Below are positions 56,074 through 64,000 of a DNA stretch of 64,000 nucleotides, piece after piece (positions within the stretch are counted from its first letter, which is position 1; every line of letters starts with the position of its first letter). The notes under the pieces are model-generated. The model searched no databases. It had not been told where the DNA came from and was given only the letters and a program-made list of their open reading frames with translations. The DNA is from Microbispora sp. NBC_01189 (GTDB lineage: Bacteria > Actinomycetota > Actinomycetes > Streptosporangiales > Streptosporangiaceae), in assembly GCF_036010665.1 (NCBI RefSeq), contig NZ_CP108581.1, positions 317,501 through 381,500 of the forward strand. Direction: 5' to 3'. Made by a program: the position numbers and the translations under genes.

Positions 56074-59000
56074 CAGGCGTGCGACAGGGTGGAGCCGCCG
56101 CGGTTCTTGAGCACGCGGAGCTGGGCGGGGATGCGCACGCGCAGCTCGGCGACGTGGCTGACCACCCCGACCGCCCGGCCGCCCTCCCGCAGCCCGTCGA
56201 GGATGTCGAGCACGTCGTCGAGCGTGTCCTCGTCGAGCGTGCCGAAGCCCTCGTCCACGAAGAGGGTGCCGATCTCCGCGCCGCCGGCCTCCTGCGTCAC
56301 CACGTCGGCCAGGCCCAGCGCCAGGGCGAGGGAGGTGATGAAGCTCTCGCCGCCGGAGAGGGTGGCGGGGTCGCGTTCGACCCCGGTCCAGGCGTCGAGC
56401 ACCCGCAGGCCCAGCCCGCCGCCCGACCGGCCCCGGTCGCCCGCGGTCCGGTTCAGGTCGTGCCGCAGCAGGTAGCGCCCGCCCGACATGTGGTCGAGGC
56501 GCTCGTTGGCCGCGTCCACGACCTGCCGCAGCCGCTCGCCGAGCACGTACGCCGACAGCCTCATGTGCCAGCGGTTGTCGCCGGATGTGCCATTGGCCAG
56601 TTCGGCGAGACGCCGGGCCAGGCGGTGCCGCTCCTCGGCCGGCCGGTGGGCGCGCACCGCGGCGTCCAGTTCGCCGGCGAGCGCGGTGAGCTGGTCGAGC
56701 CTGCTCCGCGCGCGGTCACGGGCCGAGGTGCGCACGCCGTGCTCGTGCTCGGCCACATCGTGCGCGGCGCTCAGCTCCGTCAGGCCGGCGGGCGGCTCGG
56801 CGGCGGCCGCGACCAGCTCGGGATCGGCCAGCAGCCCCTCCACCGTGGCGCGTTCGGCGTCCAGCAGGCCCAGCCGCTCGGTCATCGCCTCCCGGTCCTC
56901 CGGGGTGCGGGCCGCGGCGGCGGCGTGCTCCGCACTCGCGAACCCCTCCCCCGACGCCGCGCGGGCCGCCGCGGCCCGCGCGGCCTCGCTCTCGCCACCG
57001 GCCGCCTCCGCCGTCCGCGCCGCGTCGGCCGCCTCACGCAGCAGGCCGGCCTCCTCCGAGAGGCGGTCGAGACGGGCGGCGAGCGAGGGGTCCGCGCCCC
57101 GTGCGGCGTCGATCACCTCGGCCAGCCGGCGTTCGCCGGTCTCCAGCATGTCCCGGTGGGCACGGGCCTCGGCCAGCTCGGCCCCGGTCCGCGCGGCCCG
57201 CGCGCCGAGCTCCGCCAGCTCGGCCGCGAGCCGAGCGGCGCGGGCGGCGAGCTCCTCCTCCGTCTCCGCCTCCGACCGCGCCCGGCTGAGCCGGGCCTCC
57301 ACGTCCGCGAGGTCGCCCTCCAGTCCCGCGGCGAGGCGCTCTCCCTCGGCGAGCAGGGCATCCCGCCGGGTCCTGGTCTCGGTCAGCAGTCCGGCCAGCT
57401 CCATTGCCCGCTCGCGGGCGTCCTCCAGGGCGGCGGCGAGCCGCCCGGCCTCCGCCTCGGCCGCCTCGACCGCAGACGCGGCCGAGCGCAGTCGCGACAG
57501 CTCGTCCCGGGCCTCGTCCAGGGCGGCCCCGGCGGCCTCCTCGGACAGGTCCCCGGCGCGCGACTCCGCGTCGGCGAGGCGCGAGGTGAGCCCTGCGGCG
57601 TTCGCCTCCGCCGCCTCACGGGCGCGCTGCGCCGCGTCGAACGCGTCCTGCGCCGCCTGCTCGTCCTCCGCCGAGGCGGCCCGTACGGCGGGCTCGGCCG
57701 GGCGGGGATGCCCGGTGGCGCCGCAGACCGCGCAGGGCAGGCCGTCGACGAGCCCGGCCGCCAGCTCGGCGGCCATTCCGTCGATGCGATCCTGCCGCAC
57801 CTCCTGGAGCCGGTCCCGGCGCTCCTGGGCCAGGTCGACCGCCGCGCGGCGGTCCCGCTCGGCCGCGTCCAGCTCGGTGGTCAGCGTGTCGCGGAGCCGC
57901 GCGCTGCCGAGCCGCTCCTCCGCCGTCCGGGCGGCGGCCTCCAGCGCGGGAATCCGCGCGGCCATGTCGCGCAGGCCGCGGAGCCGTTCCCCGGCGTCGG
58001 CCAGGGCCGCGGGCAGGTCCTGCTGGTCGGCCCGCGCCCGCGCCTCGTCGCCGGAGAGCCGGGTCAGCTCCGCGTCGAGCAGCGCGGCCTCCTCGGTGAT
58101 CGCGCGCAGCCGCGACGCGGCGTCCCTGGCGGCGGTCAGGCCCGGCAGGCTCGCCGCCGCGCGGCGCGCCTCCGCGAGCCGTTCCTCGACGCCGAGACGC
58201 TCCCCGGGCAGCGCGGCGAGCCGCCCGGCCAGGCGGGCCTCCTCCCCGGACAGCTCCGCCAGCGCGCGCTCGGCTCCCGCCCGCTCGTCCCGCACCTCCC
58301 GCAGGCGCGTCTCCTCCGGGAGGATCTGGCGCACCCGGGCGATCTCGTCGCGCCGCTCCCGCTCCAGCGCGGCCAGCCGCTCCGGATCCGGCCGCTCCGG
58401 GGCCCCACCCGAGGCGCCACCGGAGGCGCCGTCCGGGTTGCCGGGGAACGCGCGGAGCACGGCGTCGGCGGCCACCCGGCGGGCCTTGGCCGCGGCCTCC
58501 GCGCGCTGCTCGGCCTGGCGGACGAGCGGCAGCACCCGGTCGGCGCGCGCGGCCTCGTCGAGCATCGCCTCCAGGTCGGATCGCTCGTCCGCCGCCGCGT
58601 CGAGCTCCTGGCTCCGGGCCAGGGCGGCGGCGTGCCTGCGCTGCCGGTCGGCGAGGGCCCTGCCCTCCTGCAGCCGGCTCCGGGCCGACAGCAGGCCGGC
58701 CTGGCTCGCCGCGCAGGCCGTCGCCGCGTGGGCGAGCGCGCCCTCGGCGAGGCTCAGCACCTCACCCGACCAGGCCTCCGGATCGGCCGCGTCCTCGGGC
58801 AGCGCCAGGTCTCCCGCCGCGCCGCGCATGCGGTCCAGCACGGAGTCGACCCGCTGGGCCAGCTCCTGCGCCTCCCGCCCGGAGCGCGTGCGGTGGTCGG
58901 CCAGCCACCGCTCCACCTCGCCGAACACCCGGACGGAGAAGAGCCGCTCCAGCAGTTCGCGCCGCTCCTCGCCCCCGGCGCGCAGGAACTTGGCGAAGTC

Positions 59001-59483
59001 GCCCTGCGGCAGCAGCGCCACCTGGCAGAACTGGGCGGCGTTCATCCCCGTCAGCGTGCCGATGAAGTCACCGGCCTCGTCGCTGCGGGTGCTGCGCGCG
59101 ACCCACCGCCCGCCGGGCTCGGTCAGCTCCTCGACCAGGGCCTTGGCCTTCTCCTCCACCAGACCCGAGCCCCGGAGCTTGGGCCGCATCCACGCGGGGG
59201 AACGGGTGACGCGCAGGCGCCTGCCCCGGATCGTCGCCTCCAGCGTCACCGACGGCCCCCGGCTGGGCGGCGCGTGGTCGCAGCGCAGGCTGCGGGCGCT
59301 CTCCCGCTGGCCGGGCACCCGCCCGTACAGGGCGTAGCAGACGGCGTCGAGCACCGTGGTCTTGCCCGCGCCGGTCGGCCCGTGGATCAGGAACAGGCCC
59401 GCCTCGCCGAGCGCGTCGAAGTCGACCTCCTCCGTTCCCGGGAAGGACCCGAACGCGACCATGCTCAGCCGATGCAGCCTCAC
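56073..59483 (-). CDS. sbcC: SbcC subunit of the SbcCD nuclease
   Basis: A 1136-aa SMC-like ATPase of the SbcCD (Rad50/Mre11-type) nuclease that cuts hairpins and processes double-strand ends. Walker A GPTGAGKTT (35-43), long coiled coils, the zinc hook C584-A-V-C587 at the apex, a second coil, signature LSGGESF (1042) and Walker B TLFVDEGFGTLD (~1072). The coils are very rich in Ala, Glu and Arg. ATG is 31 bases after sbcD's stop; the two form an operon. Confidence 0.96.
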   Translation of the reverse strand: MRLHRLSMVAFGSFPGTEEVDFDALGEAGLFLIHGPTGAGKTTVLDAVCYALYGRVPGQRESARSLRCDHAPPSRGPSVTLEATIRGRRLRVTRSPAWMRPKLRGSGLVEEKAKALVEELTEPGGRWVARSTRSDEAGDFIGTLTGMNAAQFCQVALLPQGDFAKFLRAGGEERRELLERLFSVRVFGEVERWLADHRTRSGREAQELAQRVDSVLDRMRGAAGDLALPEDAADPEAWSGEVLSLAEGALAHAATACAASQAGLLSARSRLQEGRALADRQRRHAAALARSQELDAAADERSDLEAMLDEAARADRVLPLVRQAEQRAEAAAKARRVAADAVLRAFPGNPDGASGGASGGAPERPDPERLAALERERRDEIARVRQILPEETRLREVRDERAGAERALAELSGEEARLAGRLAALPGERLGVEERLAEARRAAASLPGLTAARDAASRLRAITEEAALLDAELTRLSGDEARARADQQDLPAALADAGERLRGLRDMAARIPALEAAARTAEERLGSARLRDTLTTELDAAERDRRAAVDLAQERRDRLQEVRQDRIDGMAAELAAGLVDGLPCAVCGATGHPRPAEPAVRAASAEDEQAAQDAFDAAQRAREAAEANAAGLTSRLADAESRAGDLSEEAAGAALDEARDELSRLRSAASAVEAAEAEAGRLAAALEDARERAMELAGLLTETRTRRDALLAEGERLAAGLEGDLADVEARLSRARSEAETEEELAARAARLAAELAELGARAARTGAELAEARAHRDMLETGERRLAEVIDAARGADPSLAARLDRLSEEAGLLREAADAARTAEAAGGESEAARAAAARAASGEGFASAEHAAAAARTPEDREAMTERLGLLDAERATVEGLLADPELVAAAAEPPAGLTELSAAHDVAEHEHGVRTSARDRARSRLDQLTALAGELDAAVRAHRPAEERHRLARRLAELANGTSGDNRWHMRLSAYVLGERLRQVVDAANERLDHMSGGRYLLRHDLNRTAGDRGRSGGGLGLRVLDAWTGVERDPATLSGGESFITSLALALGLADVVTQEAGGAEIGTLFVDEGFGTLDEDTLDDVLDILDGLREGGRAVGVVSHVAELRVRIPAQLRVLKNRGGSTLSHA

Positions 59484-59514
59484 GGTGCCTCCTCGCCCGG
59501 CGCGGGCCGGCCGC

Positions 59515-60615
59515 TCACAGGCTCTCCCTGATGCGGCACGCCTCGACCGCCTCCTCCAGCAGACGCCGTTCGTCGTCGTCGGCGGGCGTGTCGCGCACCG
59601 CCTGGACGAAGTCGAGCGCCACGTCGATCTCGGCCCTGCCGGCGATCCTCGGCGGGCGCGCGGAGCTCCCGGTCGCGCCGTCCGGTTCGAAGGCGAGCGC
59701 GAGCGTGTGCGGGAAGCGCCCGCGCAGGCGTTCCATCGCCTCGCGCGGGCGCACCGGGTCGGTCAGCGTCACCTGCAGCCAGTGGTCCTCGTGCCGGGCG
59801 AAGCGGGCGTCGGTCAGCAGGTCGTCGATGCGGCCCCGGAGCCGCGCGACCGGGCGCGGCACCGGAGCCGGGACGAACTCCGTCCGCCCGCCGTCGAGGT
59901 CGGCGAGCCAGGAGCCCTTCAGGTGGCCGGCCTCGGAGAAGGAGTAGGCGATCGGCGAGCCGCTGTAGCGGACCGTCTCGCTCATCGCCTGGCGCCCGTG
60001 CAGGTGGCCGAGGGCGACGTAGTCGGCGCCGTCGAAGGCGCTCAGCGGCACGTGGGACACCCCGCCGACGCTGATGTCCCGCTCGCTGTCGCTCGCCTCC
60101 CCTCCGGTGACGAACGCGTGCGCGAGCACGACCCTGCGCGCGGCCGGGTGCGCGCGGACGCGGTCCATGGCGTACGAGAGCGCGGCGGTGTGGCTGCGCT
60201 CGGCGAGCTCCCACGGTCCCCGGACGAGCTCGGGCTCCAGGTAGGGGATGCCGAAGAACGCGACGTCGCCGATCGTGACCGGCTCCCAGGCCCGGGCGGG
60301 GTCGGTGCGCAGGTGGACGCGCTCCATGAGATCGGCGCCGAAGCCCAGCCGTACGGCGGAGTCGTGGTTGCCGCTGATCAGCACGGTGTGCGCGCCCAGC
60401 GCCTTGAGCCTGGCGAGCGCCTCGTTGCACAGCGCCACCGCGTCCACGGGAGGCAGGGCGCGGTCGTAGACGTCGCCGGAGACCAGCACGACCTCCACCC
60501 GCTCCGCGCGCACGGTCTCGACGAGGTGGTCGACGAACGCGGCCTGCGCGCCGAGCAGGCTCTCCCGGTGGAAGGAGCGGCCGAGATGCCAGTCGGAGGT
60601 GTGCAGGACACGCAT
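59515..60615 (-). CDS. sbcD: SbcD nuclease subunit
   Basis: A 366-aa Mre11-type phosphoesterase. Metal motifs in order: TSDWHLGR (D8, H10), SGDVYDR, ISGNHDS, LAHAFVTGG and LGHLHGRQ. The C-terminal capping domain binds SbcC. First gene of the sbcDC operon, diverging from the alpha/beta hydrolase gene. Confidence 0.95.
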   Translation of the reverse strand: MRVLHTSDWHLGRSFHRESLLGAQAAFVDHLVETVRAERVEVVLVSGDVYDRALPPVDAVALCNEALARLKALGAHTVLISGNHDSAVRLGFGADLMERVHLRTDPARAWEPVTIGDVAFFGIPYLEPELVRGPWELAERSHTAALSYAMDRVRAHPAARRVVLAHAFVTGGEASDSERDISVGGVSHVPLSAFDGADYVALGHLHGRQAMSETVRYSGSPIAYSFSEAGHLKGSWLADLDGGRTEFVPAPVPRPVARLRGRIDDLLTDARFARHEDHWLQVTLTDPVRPREAMERLRGRFPHTLALAFEPDGATGSSARPPRIAGRAEIDVALDFVQAVRDTPADDDERRLLEEAVEACRIRESL

Positions 60616-60741
60616 GTCGCAGGAAGCTAACAGGTCCCGCCGACAAACGACGCATCAATCGTCACTTCCGTGGCACCGCGCAGGGAGCGAGTAATGACTT
60701 AACCTGGGTTCGGGATACGAGATCGCATGGGGGAGCGCCTC

Positions 60742-62244
60742 ATGAACATCGGCCGGGGCACTCTCGGGGTGATCGCCGGTGTGCTGATGGTCGTGCTCGC
60801 CGTCGTCGGCCACGTGCTCTCCCCTCCTGCCTTCGACCCGCCGCCGCTTCCCGCCTCGCCCCAGTTCCGCGACATCCCCGCGCAGCCCGCCGCCGAGGTG
60901 CGGCCGATCGCCGGAGCGGGTTTCGCCGGCGGCCCCTTCCGCACCGAGAAACTGCTCGTGCCGGCGAGGAACGAGACGCTGCGGGCGACGATCCGGGCGC
61001 CGCTGACGCCCGGACGCCACCCCGCGTTCGTGTTCGTGCAGGGGTCGGGCTCGGGCGACGGCGGGGAGTTCACCCAGCAGGCCGAGTGGCTCGCGCGGGC
61101 GGGCATCGTGACGCTCGCCTACGACAAGCGGACCGTCGGCTACTCCTTCCGCGGCCGCGACTTCGGGCTGCTCGCCGACGACGCCCTGCGCATGCTGCGG
61201 GTGCTGCGCCAGCGGCCCGACGTCGACCCGGCGCGCGCGGGCCTGTGGGGGGTGAGCGAGGGCGGCTGGGTCGTCCCGATCGCCGCCGCCCGCGACCCCC
61301 GGGCGGCGTTCGTGGTCCTCGTCTCCTCGCCGAACGTCTCGCCGCTGCGCCAGGTGGCCTGGGCGCTCAACGAGCAGCTGCTGCGCCTGCACGCCCCGAC
61401 CGGCGTACGCGAGCTGCTGACCAGGGTCATGGGCGGCGTCGGCTTCGACTTCCTGCGCTACGACGGGGCGCCCGCCCTGCGCGGGATCACCCAGCCGGTG
61501 CTCGCGTTGTACGGCACCGACGACCCCTCCATCCCCTTCGTGGAGAGCACCGAGGCCCTCACCCGGGCGCTGCGCCAGGGCGACGCCGGCTACACCATCC
61601 GCTTCCTCGCCGGGGCCGACCACGCCATGCGGGTCAACGGAGGGACCTTCGCGGCCGGCTACCTGCCCACGCTGGCGAACTGGATCAGGGACCTGCCGCG
61701 TACGGCGAGACCCTCGGTGCCCATCGCGGGGGCGACGCCGGTGCAGCGCTTCGAGGCGGCCGACGTGCCGGCGGCGCCGTGGTGGGGAGACAGCACGATC
61801 CTGTGGCTGACGCTCTGCCTGGCCGCGGTGGGCTACGTCGCGGCGCCGGTGACGGAGATGGTCGTCCGCCTGCGCGGACGCGACCTGCGGTTCCAGGCCA
61901 ACGTCCAGCGGTGGCCGGCCATCCGGCGGCGGCTGCGCCGGATGGCCTGGATCGGGCTCGGCGAACTCGCCGCGGTCATGGCGTTCATCACGCTGATCGT
62001 GCTGTTCTCGGTGAACCAGGCGGGCGCCTGGCCCGCCGTACAGGCCGGGTGGCTGGTCGTACGGCTGCTCGCCGTCGCGATGCTGGCGCAGACGGTCGCG
62101 ACGTTCGCCGAGGTCGCCGGTGGCCGGCGGGACGGCTGGGAGCCGACGCCCTGGCAGAAGAGCGTGCTCGCGGGCGTGCTCGGCGGCACGGCCCTGCTGC
62201 TGCTGACCGCGGCCTACTACGGCCTGTTCGCATTTCCTTGGTAG
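60742..62244 (+). CDS. Membrane-anchored alpha/beta hydrolase
   Basis: A 500-aa protein. N-terminal TM at ~5-27, then an alpha/beta-hydrolase domain (~70-320) with the nucleophile in LWGVSEGGWVVP, Asp candidate in LYGTDDPSIPF and His in LAGADHAMRV. About four C-terminal TM helices follow (~350-500: STILWLTLCLAAVGYVAAPV ... LLLLTAAYYGLFAF). The ATG at 60742 is used since GGGGGAG is 6 nt upstream; an ATG five codons earlier would bury that site. The hydrolase should face outside. The C-terminal membrane domain may hold it or transport the product. Substrate unknown. Confidence 0.82.
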   Translation: MNIGRGTLGVIAGVLMVVLAVVGHVLSPPAFDPPPLPASPQFRDIPAQPAAEVRPIAGAGFAGGPFRTEKLLVPARNETLRATIRAPLTPGRHPAFVFVQGSGSGDGGEFTQQAEWLARAGIVTLAYDKRTVGYSFRGRDFGLLADDALRMLRVLRQRPDVDPARAGLWGVSEGGWVVPIAAARDPRAAFVVLVSSPNVSPLRQVAWALNEQLLRLHAPTGVRELLTRVMGGVGFDFLRYDGAPALRGITQPVLALYGTDDPSIPFVESTEALTRALRQGDAGYTIRFLAGADHAMRVNGGTFAAGYLPTLANWIRDLPRTARPSVPIAGATPVQRFEAADVPAAPWWGDSTILWLTLCLAAVGYVAAPVTEMVVRLRGRDLRFQANVQRWPAIRRRLRRMAWIGLGELAAVMAFITLIVLFSVNQAGAWPAVQAGWLVVRLLAVAMLAQTVATFAEVAGGRRDGWEPTPWQKSVLAGVLGGTALLLLTAAYYGLFAFPW

Positions 62245-62348
62245 CGCCTTCCCCTGGTAGGGCCGCGTCCCGGTCAAGATTCGGCAAGGGCTGGTCCGGC
62301 TCGTGGCGGTCGCGGGTTTTCCGCGGTCCGTGTCGCTTCAATTGAGCC

Positions 62349-63884
62349 GTGGTCACCCCTGGTCTGACACGCCGGAAGGGCGCCGCGCAGGCGCCACGTC
62401 GCGCCGGGCCGGCGCGCGGGGCCGTCGCGCTCATCGCCTGGGTGGCGCTGTCGGCGGTGCTGCCGGGCGCGGCGCACCTGCGCGCGGGCCGCCGCCGCGC
62501 GGGGCTGATCCTCCTCGGTGTCCACCTGACCACGGTCGTCTGCGTCGCGGGCGTCGCCGCCGGCGCCGACGCGGGCCTCGCCGGGCGGGCGCTGGGGTGG
62601 CTGAGCCAGATCTCCCTGGTCTTCGTGGCCTGTGCCGTCGCCTGGTTCTGGCTGGTCGTCCACTCGTACGTCGTCCTGCGCCCCGCGGCGCTGCCGCGCT
62701 CGGGGCAGATCCTCACCGGGCTGGCCGCGGGCACGCTCGCGGTCGTCGTCGCGGTGCCGTTCGCGGTCGCCGCCCGGTACGTCGCCCTGTCCGAGCGGGC
62801 GCTCGACGCGATCTTCACCTCGCCCGGCGGGGGCGGCCCGGCGGGCACCGCCGGGCCGGGGCCGGAGGATCCGTGGGCGGGCCGGGACCGGGTCAACGTG
62901 CTGCTGCTCGGCGGCGACTGGGGCGCCGACCGGATCGGGATGCGCACCGACAGCGTCAACGTCGCCAGCGTCGATGTCCGCACGGGCCGCGCCGTGCTGC
63001 TCGGCCTGCCCCGCAACCTGGAGCACGTGCGGTTCCCTCCGGGCAGCCCGATGGCCGTCCGGTTCCCCTTCGGGTTCCGCCTTCCGGAGTACCGTCCCGG
63101 CTGGCGGGAGGACCTGCTGTTCTCGGTGTGGCAGTACGCCGACGACCACCCCGAGCTGTTCGGCGGACACCGGCACATGGGCGCCCAGGTCCTCAAGGAG
63201 ACGGTCGGCTACATCCTCGGCCTGCGGATCGACTGGTACGCGCTGGTCAACATCTGGGGCCTGGCGAAGATGATCGACGCTCTCGGCGGGATCGTGCTCA
63301 CCGTGGACCGCGACATCGTGTACGGCCGGTACGACGAGGGGATGGTCAGGGCCGGCACCCGCCGCCTGGACGGCACCGAGGCGCTGTGGTACGCCCGGTC
63401 CCGCACCCTCAGCGACGACTTCGACCGGATGCACCGTCAGCGGTGCCTGCTCGGCGCGCTGCTCGGCCAGGCCGACCCCGCGACGGTGCTGACGCGGTTC
63501 ACCCAGATCGCGGCGGCCACCCGCAGGCTCCTCAGCACCGACGTGCCGAGGCCCATGCTGGAGCACCTGGTGCCGCTGGCCTGGAAGGTCAAGCACACCG
63601 GGGTCACCAGCCTCCAGTTCGTGCCCCCGCTGGTCAATACCGCCTACCCGGACTGGGACCGGATCCGGCTGCTCACGGCGAGGGCGATCCGTGACTCGCT
63701 GGACGCCCAGACCACCTCTCCGGCCACCCCGTCGAGCGGCTCCCCAGCCGGTCCGGGGCGGCTCCGGCATCGGCACACTCCGCCGGCGCCCTCCCTCACG
63801 CCGGCGCCCGTGCCACCGTCGCCGGGGACGCCGAGCCCGATCGAGGACGGCTGCGGGGCGTCTCCCACGGCGACGGCGCGCTGA
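62349..63884 (+). CDS. LytR-CpsA-Psr (LCP) family cell-wall ligase
   Basis: A 511-aa protein. Three or four N-terminal hydrophobic segments (~25-145) precede an extracytoplasmic LCP domain (~170-440): RVNVLLLGGDWGADRIGMRTDSVNVASVD, LLGLPRNLEHV, YALVNIWGLAKMIDALGGI and LWYARSRTLSDDFDRMHRQ (Arg/Asp ligands for the polyprenyl diphosphate). The tail (~455-511) is Pro/Ser-rich. The family joins wall polymers or glycans to peptidoglycan. GTG start has no clear ribosome site. Confidence 0.9.
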   Translation: MVTPGLTRRKGAAQAPRRAGPARGAVALIAWVALSAVLPGAAHLRAGRRRAGLILLGVHLTTVVCVAGVAAGADAGLAGRALGWLSQISLVFVACAVAWFWLVVHSYVVLRPAALPRSGQILTGLAAGTLAVVVAVPFAVAARYVALSERALDAIFTSPGGGGPAGTAGPGPEDPWAGRDRVNVLLLGGDWGADRIGMRTDSVNVASVDVRTGRAVLLGLPRNLEHVRFPPGSPMAVRFPFGFRLPEYRPGWREDLLFSVWQYADDHPELFGGHRHMGAQVLKETVGYILGLRIDWYALVNIWGLAKMIDALGGIVLTVDRDIVYGRYDEGMVRAGTRRLDGTEALWYARSRTLSDDFDRMHRQRCLLGALLGQADPATVLTRFTQIAAATRRLLSTDVPRPMLEHLVPLAWKVKHTGVTSLQFVPPLVNTAYPDWDRIRLLTARAIRDSLDAQTTSPATPSSGSPAGPGRLRHRHTPPAPSLTPAPVPPSPGTPSPIEDGCGASPTATAR

Positions 63885-63902
63885 ACACCCGCGTACGGGC
63901 GT

Positions 63903-63919
63903 GGCCCCCCGGCGGGGCC
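63903..63919 (+). terminator. Short hairpin after the LCP gene
   Basis: GGCCCC-CCGGC-GGGGCC, 18 bases after the stop, with no T-run. A possible terminator. The remaining ~80 bases to the window end show no gene. Confidence 0.35.
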
Positions 63920-64000
63920 GGCCCGGCTCGACCGTCCGGCGCGACTGGAAGGCGTGCTCCCGTGTGGATCAGACCTGGAACGACTCGCGGGCCATGCGGC

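Noticed and set aside
56079-59531. Two ~1000-codon plus-strand open frames
   Set aside because: Antisense to sbcC. The Ser/Arg/Ala repetition simply mirrors the coiled-coil codons of sbcC.

Overview
The window is high-GC, actinobacterial DNA. Strong G/C third-position bias, many GTG starts, ATGA/GTGA stop-start overlaps, and families typical of filamentous actinomycetes (a fused GT2/GtrA protein, LytR-CpsA-Psr, an ECF42-type sigma factor with a YCII partner, DUF222-HNH, a fused E1 dehydrogenase) suggest Streptosporangiales (Nonomuraea, Microbispora or Streptosporangium type). This is inference from gene content only; no rRNA or other marker gene is present.

Layout. 1-5.2 kb, minus strand: a GT-C/GT2-GtrA glycosyltransferase pair (the first cut by the window edge), a secreted SGNH hydrolase with FG-GAP repeats, and a membrane protein. 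5.2-6.0 kb: decayed remnants of a class I lanthipeptide locus (isoaspartate-methyltransferase-like and LanC fragments). 6.2-9.0 kb: a DUF222-HNH endonuclease with a long low-complexity insert. 9.0-12.4 kb: a TPR-type regulator coupled to a DUF1932 oxidoreductase, diverging from a pair of small hypothetical genes. 12.5-18.3 kb: an OmpR-type two-component system, a PYROXD2/phytoene-desaturase-like flavoprotein, and PsuG with a PfkB-type kinase. 18.3-23.1 kb: a large Pro/Gln-rich protein, an ECF42-type sigma factor with its YCII partner, and a GNAT enzyme.

23.3-25.2 kb holds a tight three-gene unit: a 43-residue peptide, a 189-aa protein and a radical SAM enzyme with extra C-terminal cysteines. 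It looks like a small peptide-modification (RiPP) locus that I cannot match to a named family. After a gene-poor 1-kb stretch comes the most striking region, 26.2-38.0 kb. It has eight co-directional genes, most overlapping or nearly so: an ECF-like sigma factor, a C39-like cysteine peptidase, two unknown proteins (one with a membrane-hairpin-like segment), two dynamin-family GTPases, an Hsp70/actin-fold protein and a 1137-aa HerA/FtsK-type ATPase with two CxxCxxxC motifs. I infer one membrane-remodelling or stress/defence machine. Paired dynamins resembling mycobacterial IniA/IniC are known; I know of no description of this full combination.

38.0-46.5 kb is a leucine/branched-chain catabolic block: acyl-CoA dehydrogenase, HMG-CoA lyase and both subunits of a methylcrotonyl-CoA-type carboxylase, with a divergent TetR regulator and a fused alpha-keto acid dehydrogenase E1. 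46.7-50.0 kb has a secreted repeat protein and an orphan carrier protein plus condensation-domain pair. 50.0-52.5 kb is a PadR-controlled drug-type ABC exporter. The rest is CorA, an M50-like protease, a membrane-anchored hypothetical protein, SbcC/SbcD, a membrane-bound alpha/beta hydrolase and a LytR-CpsA-Psr protein. No tRNA, rRNA, CRISPR array or intact insertion sequence was seen.
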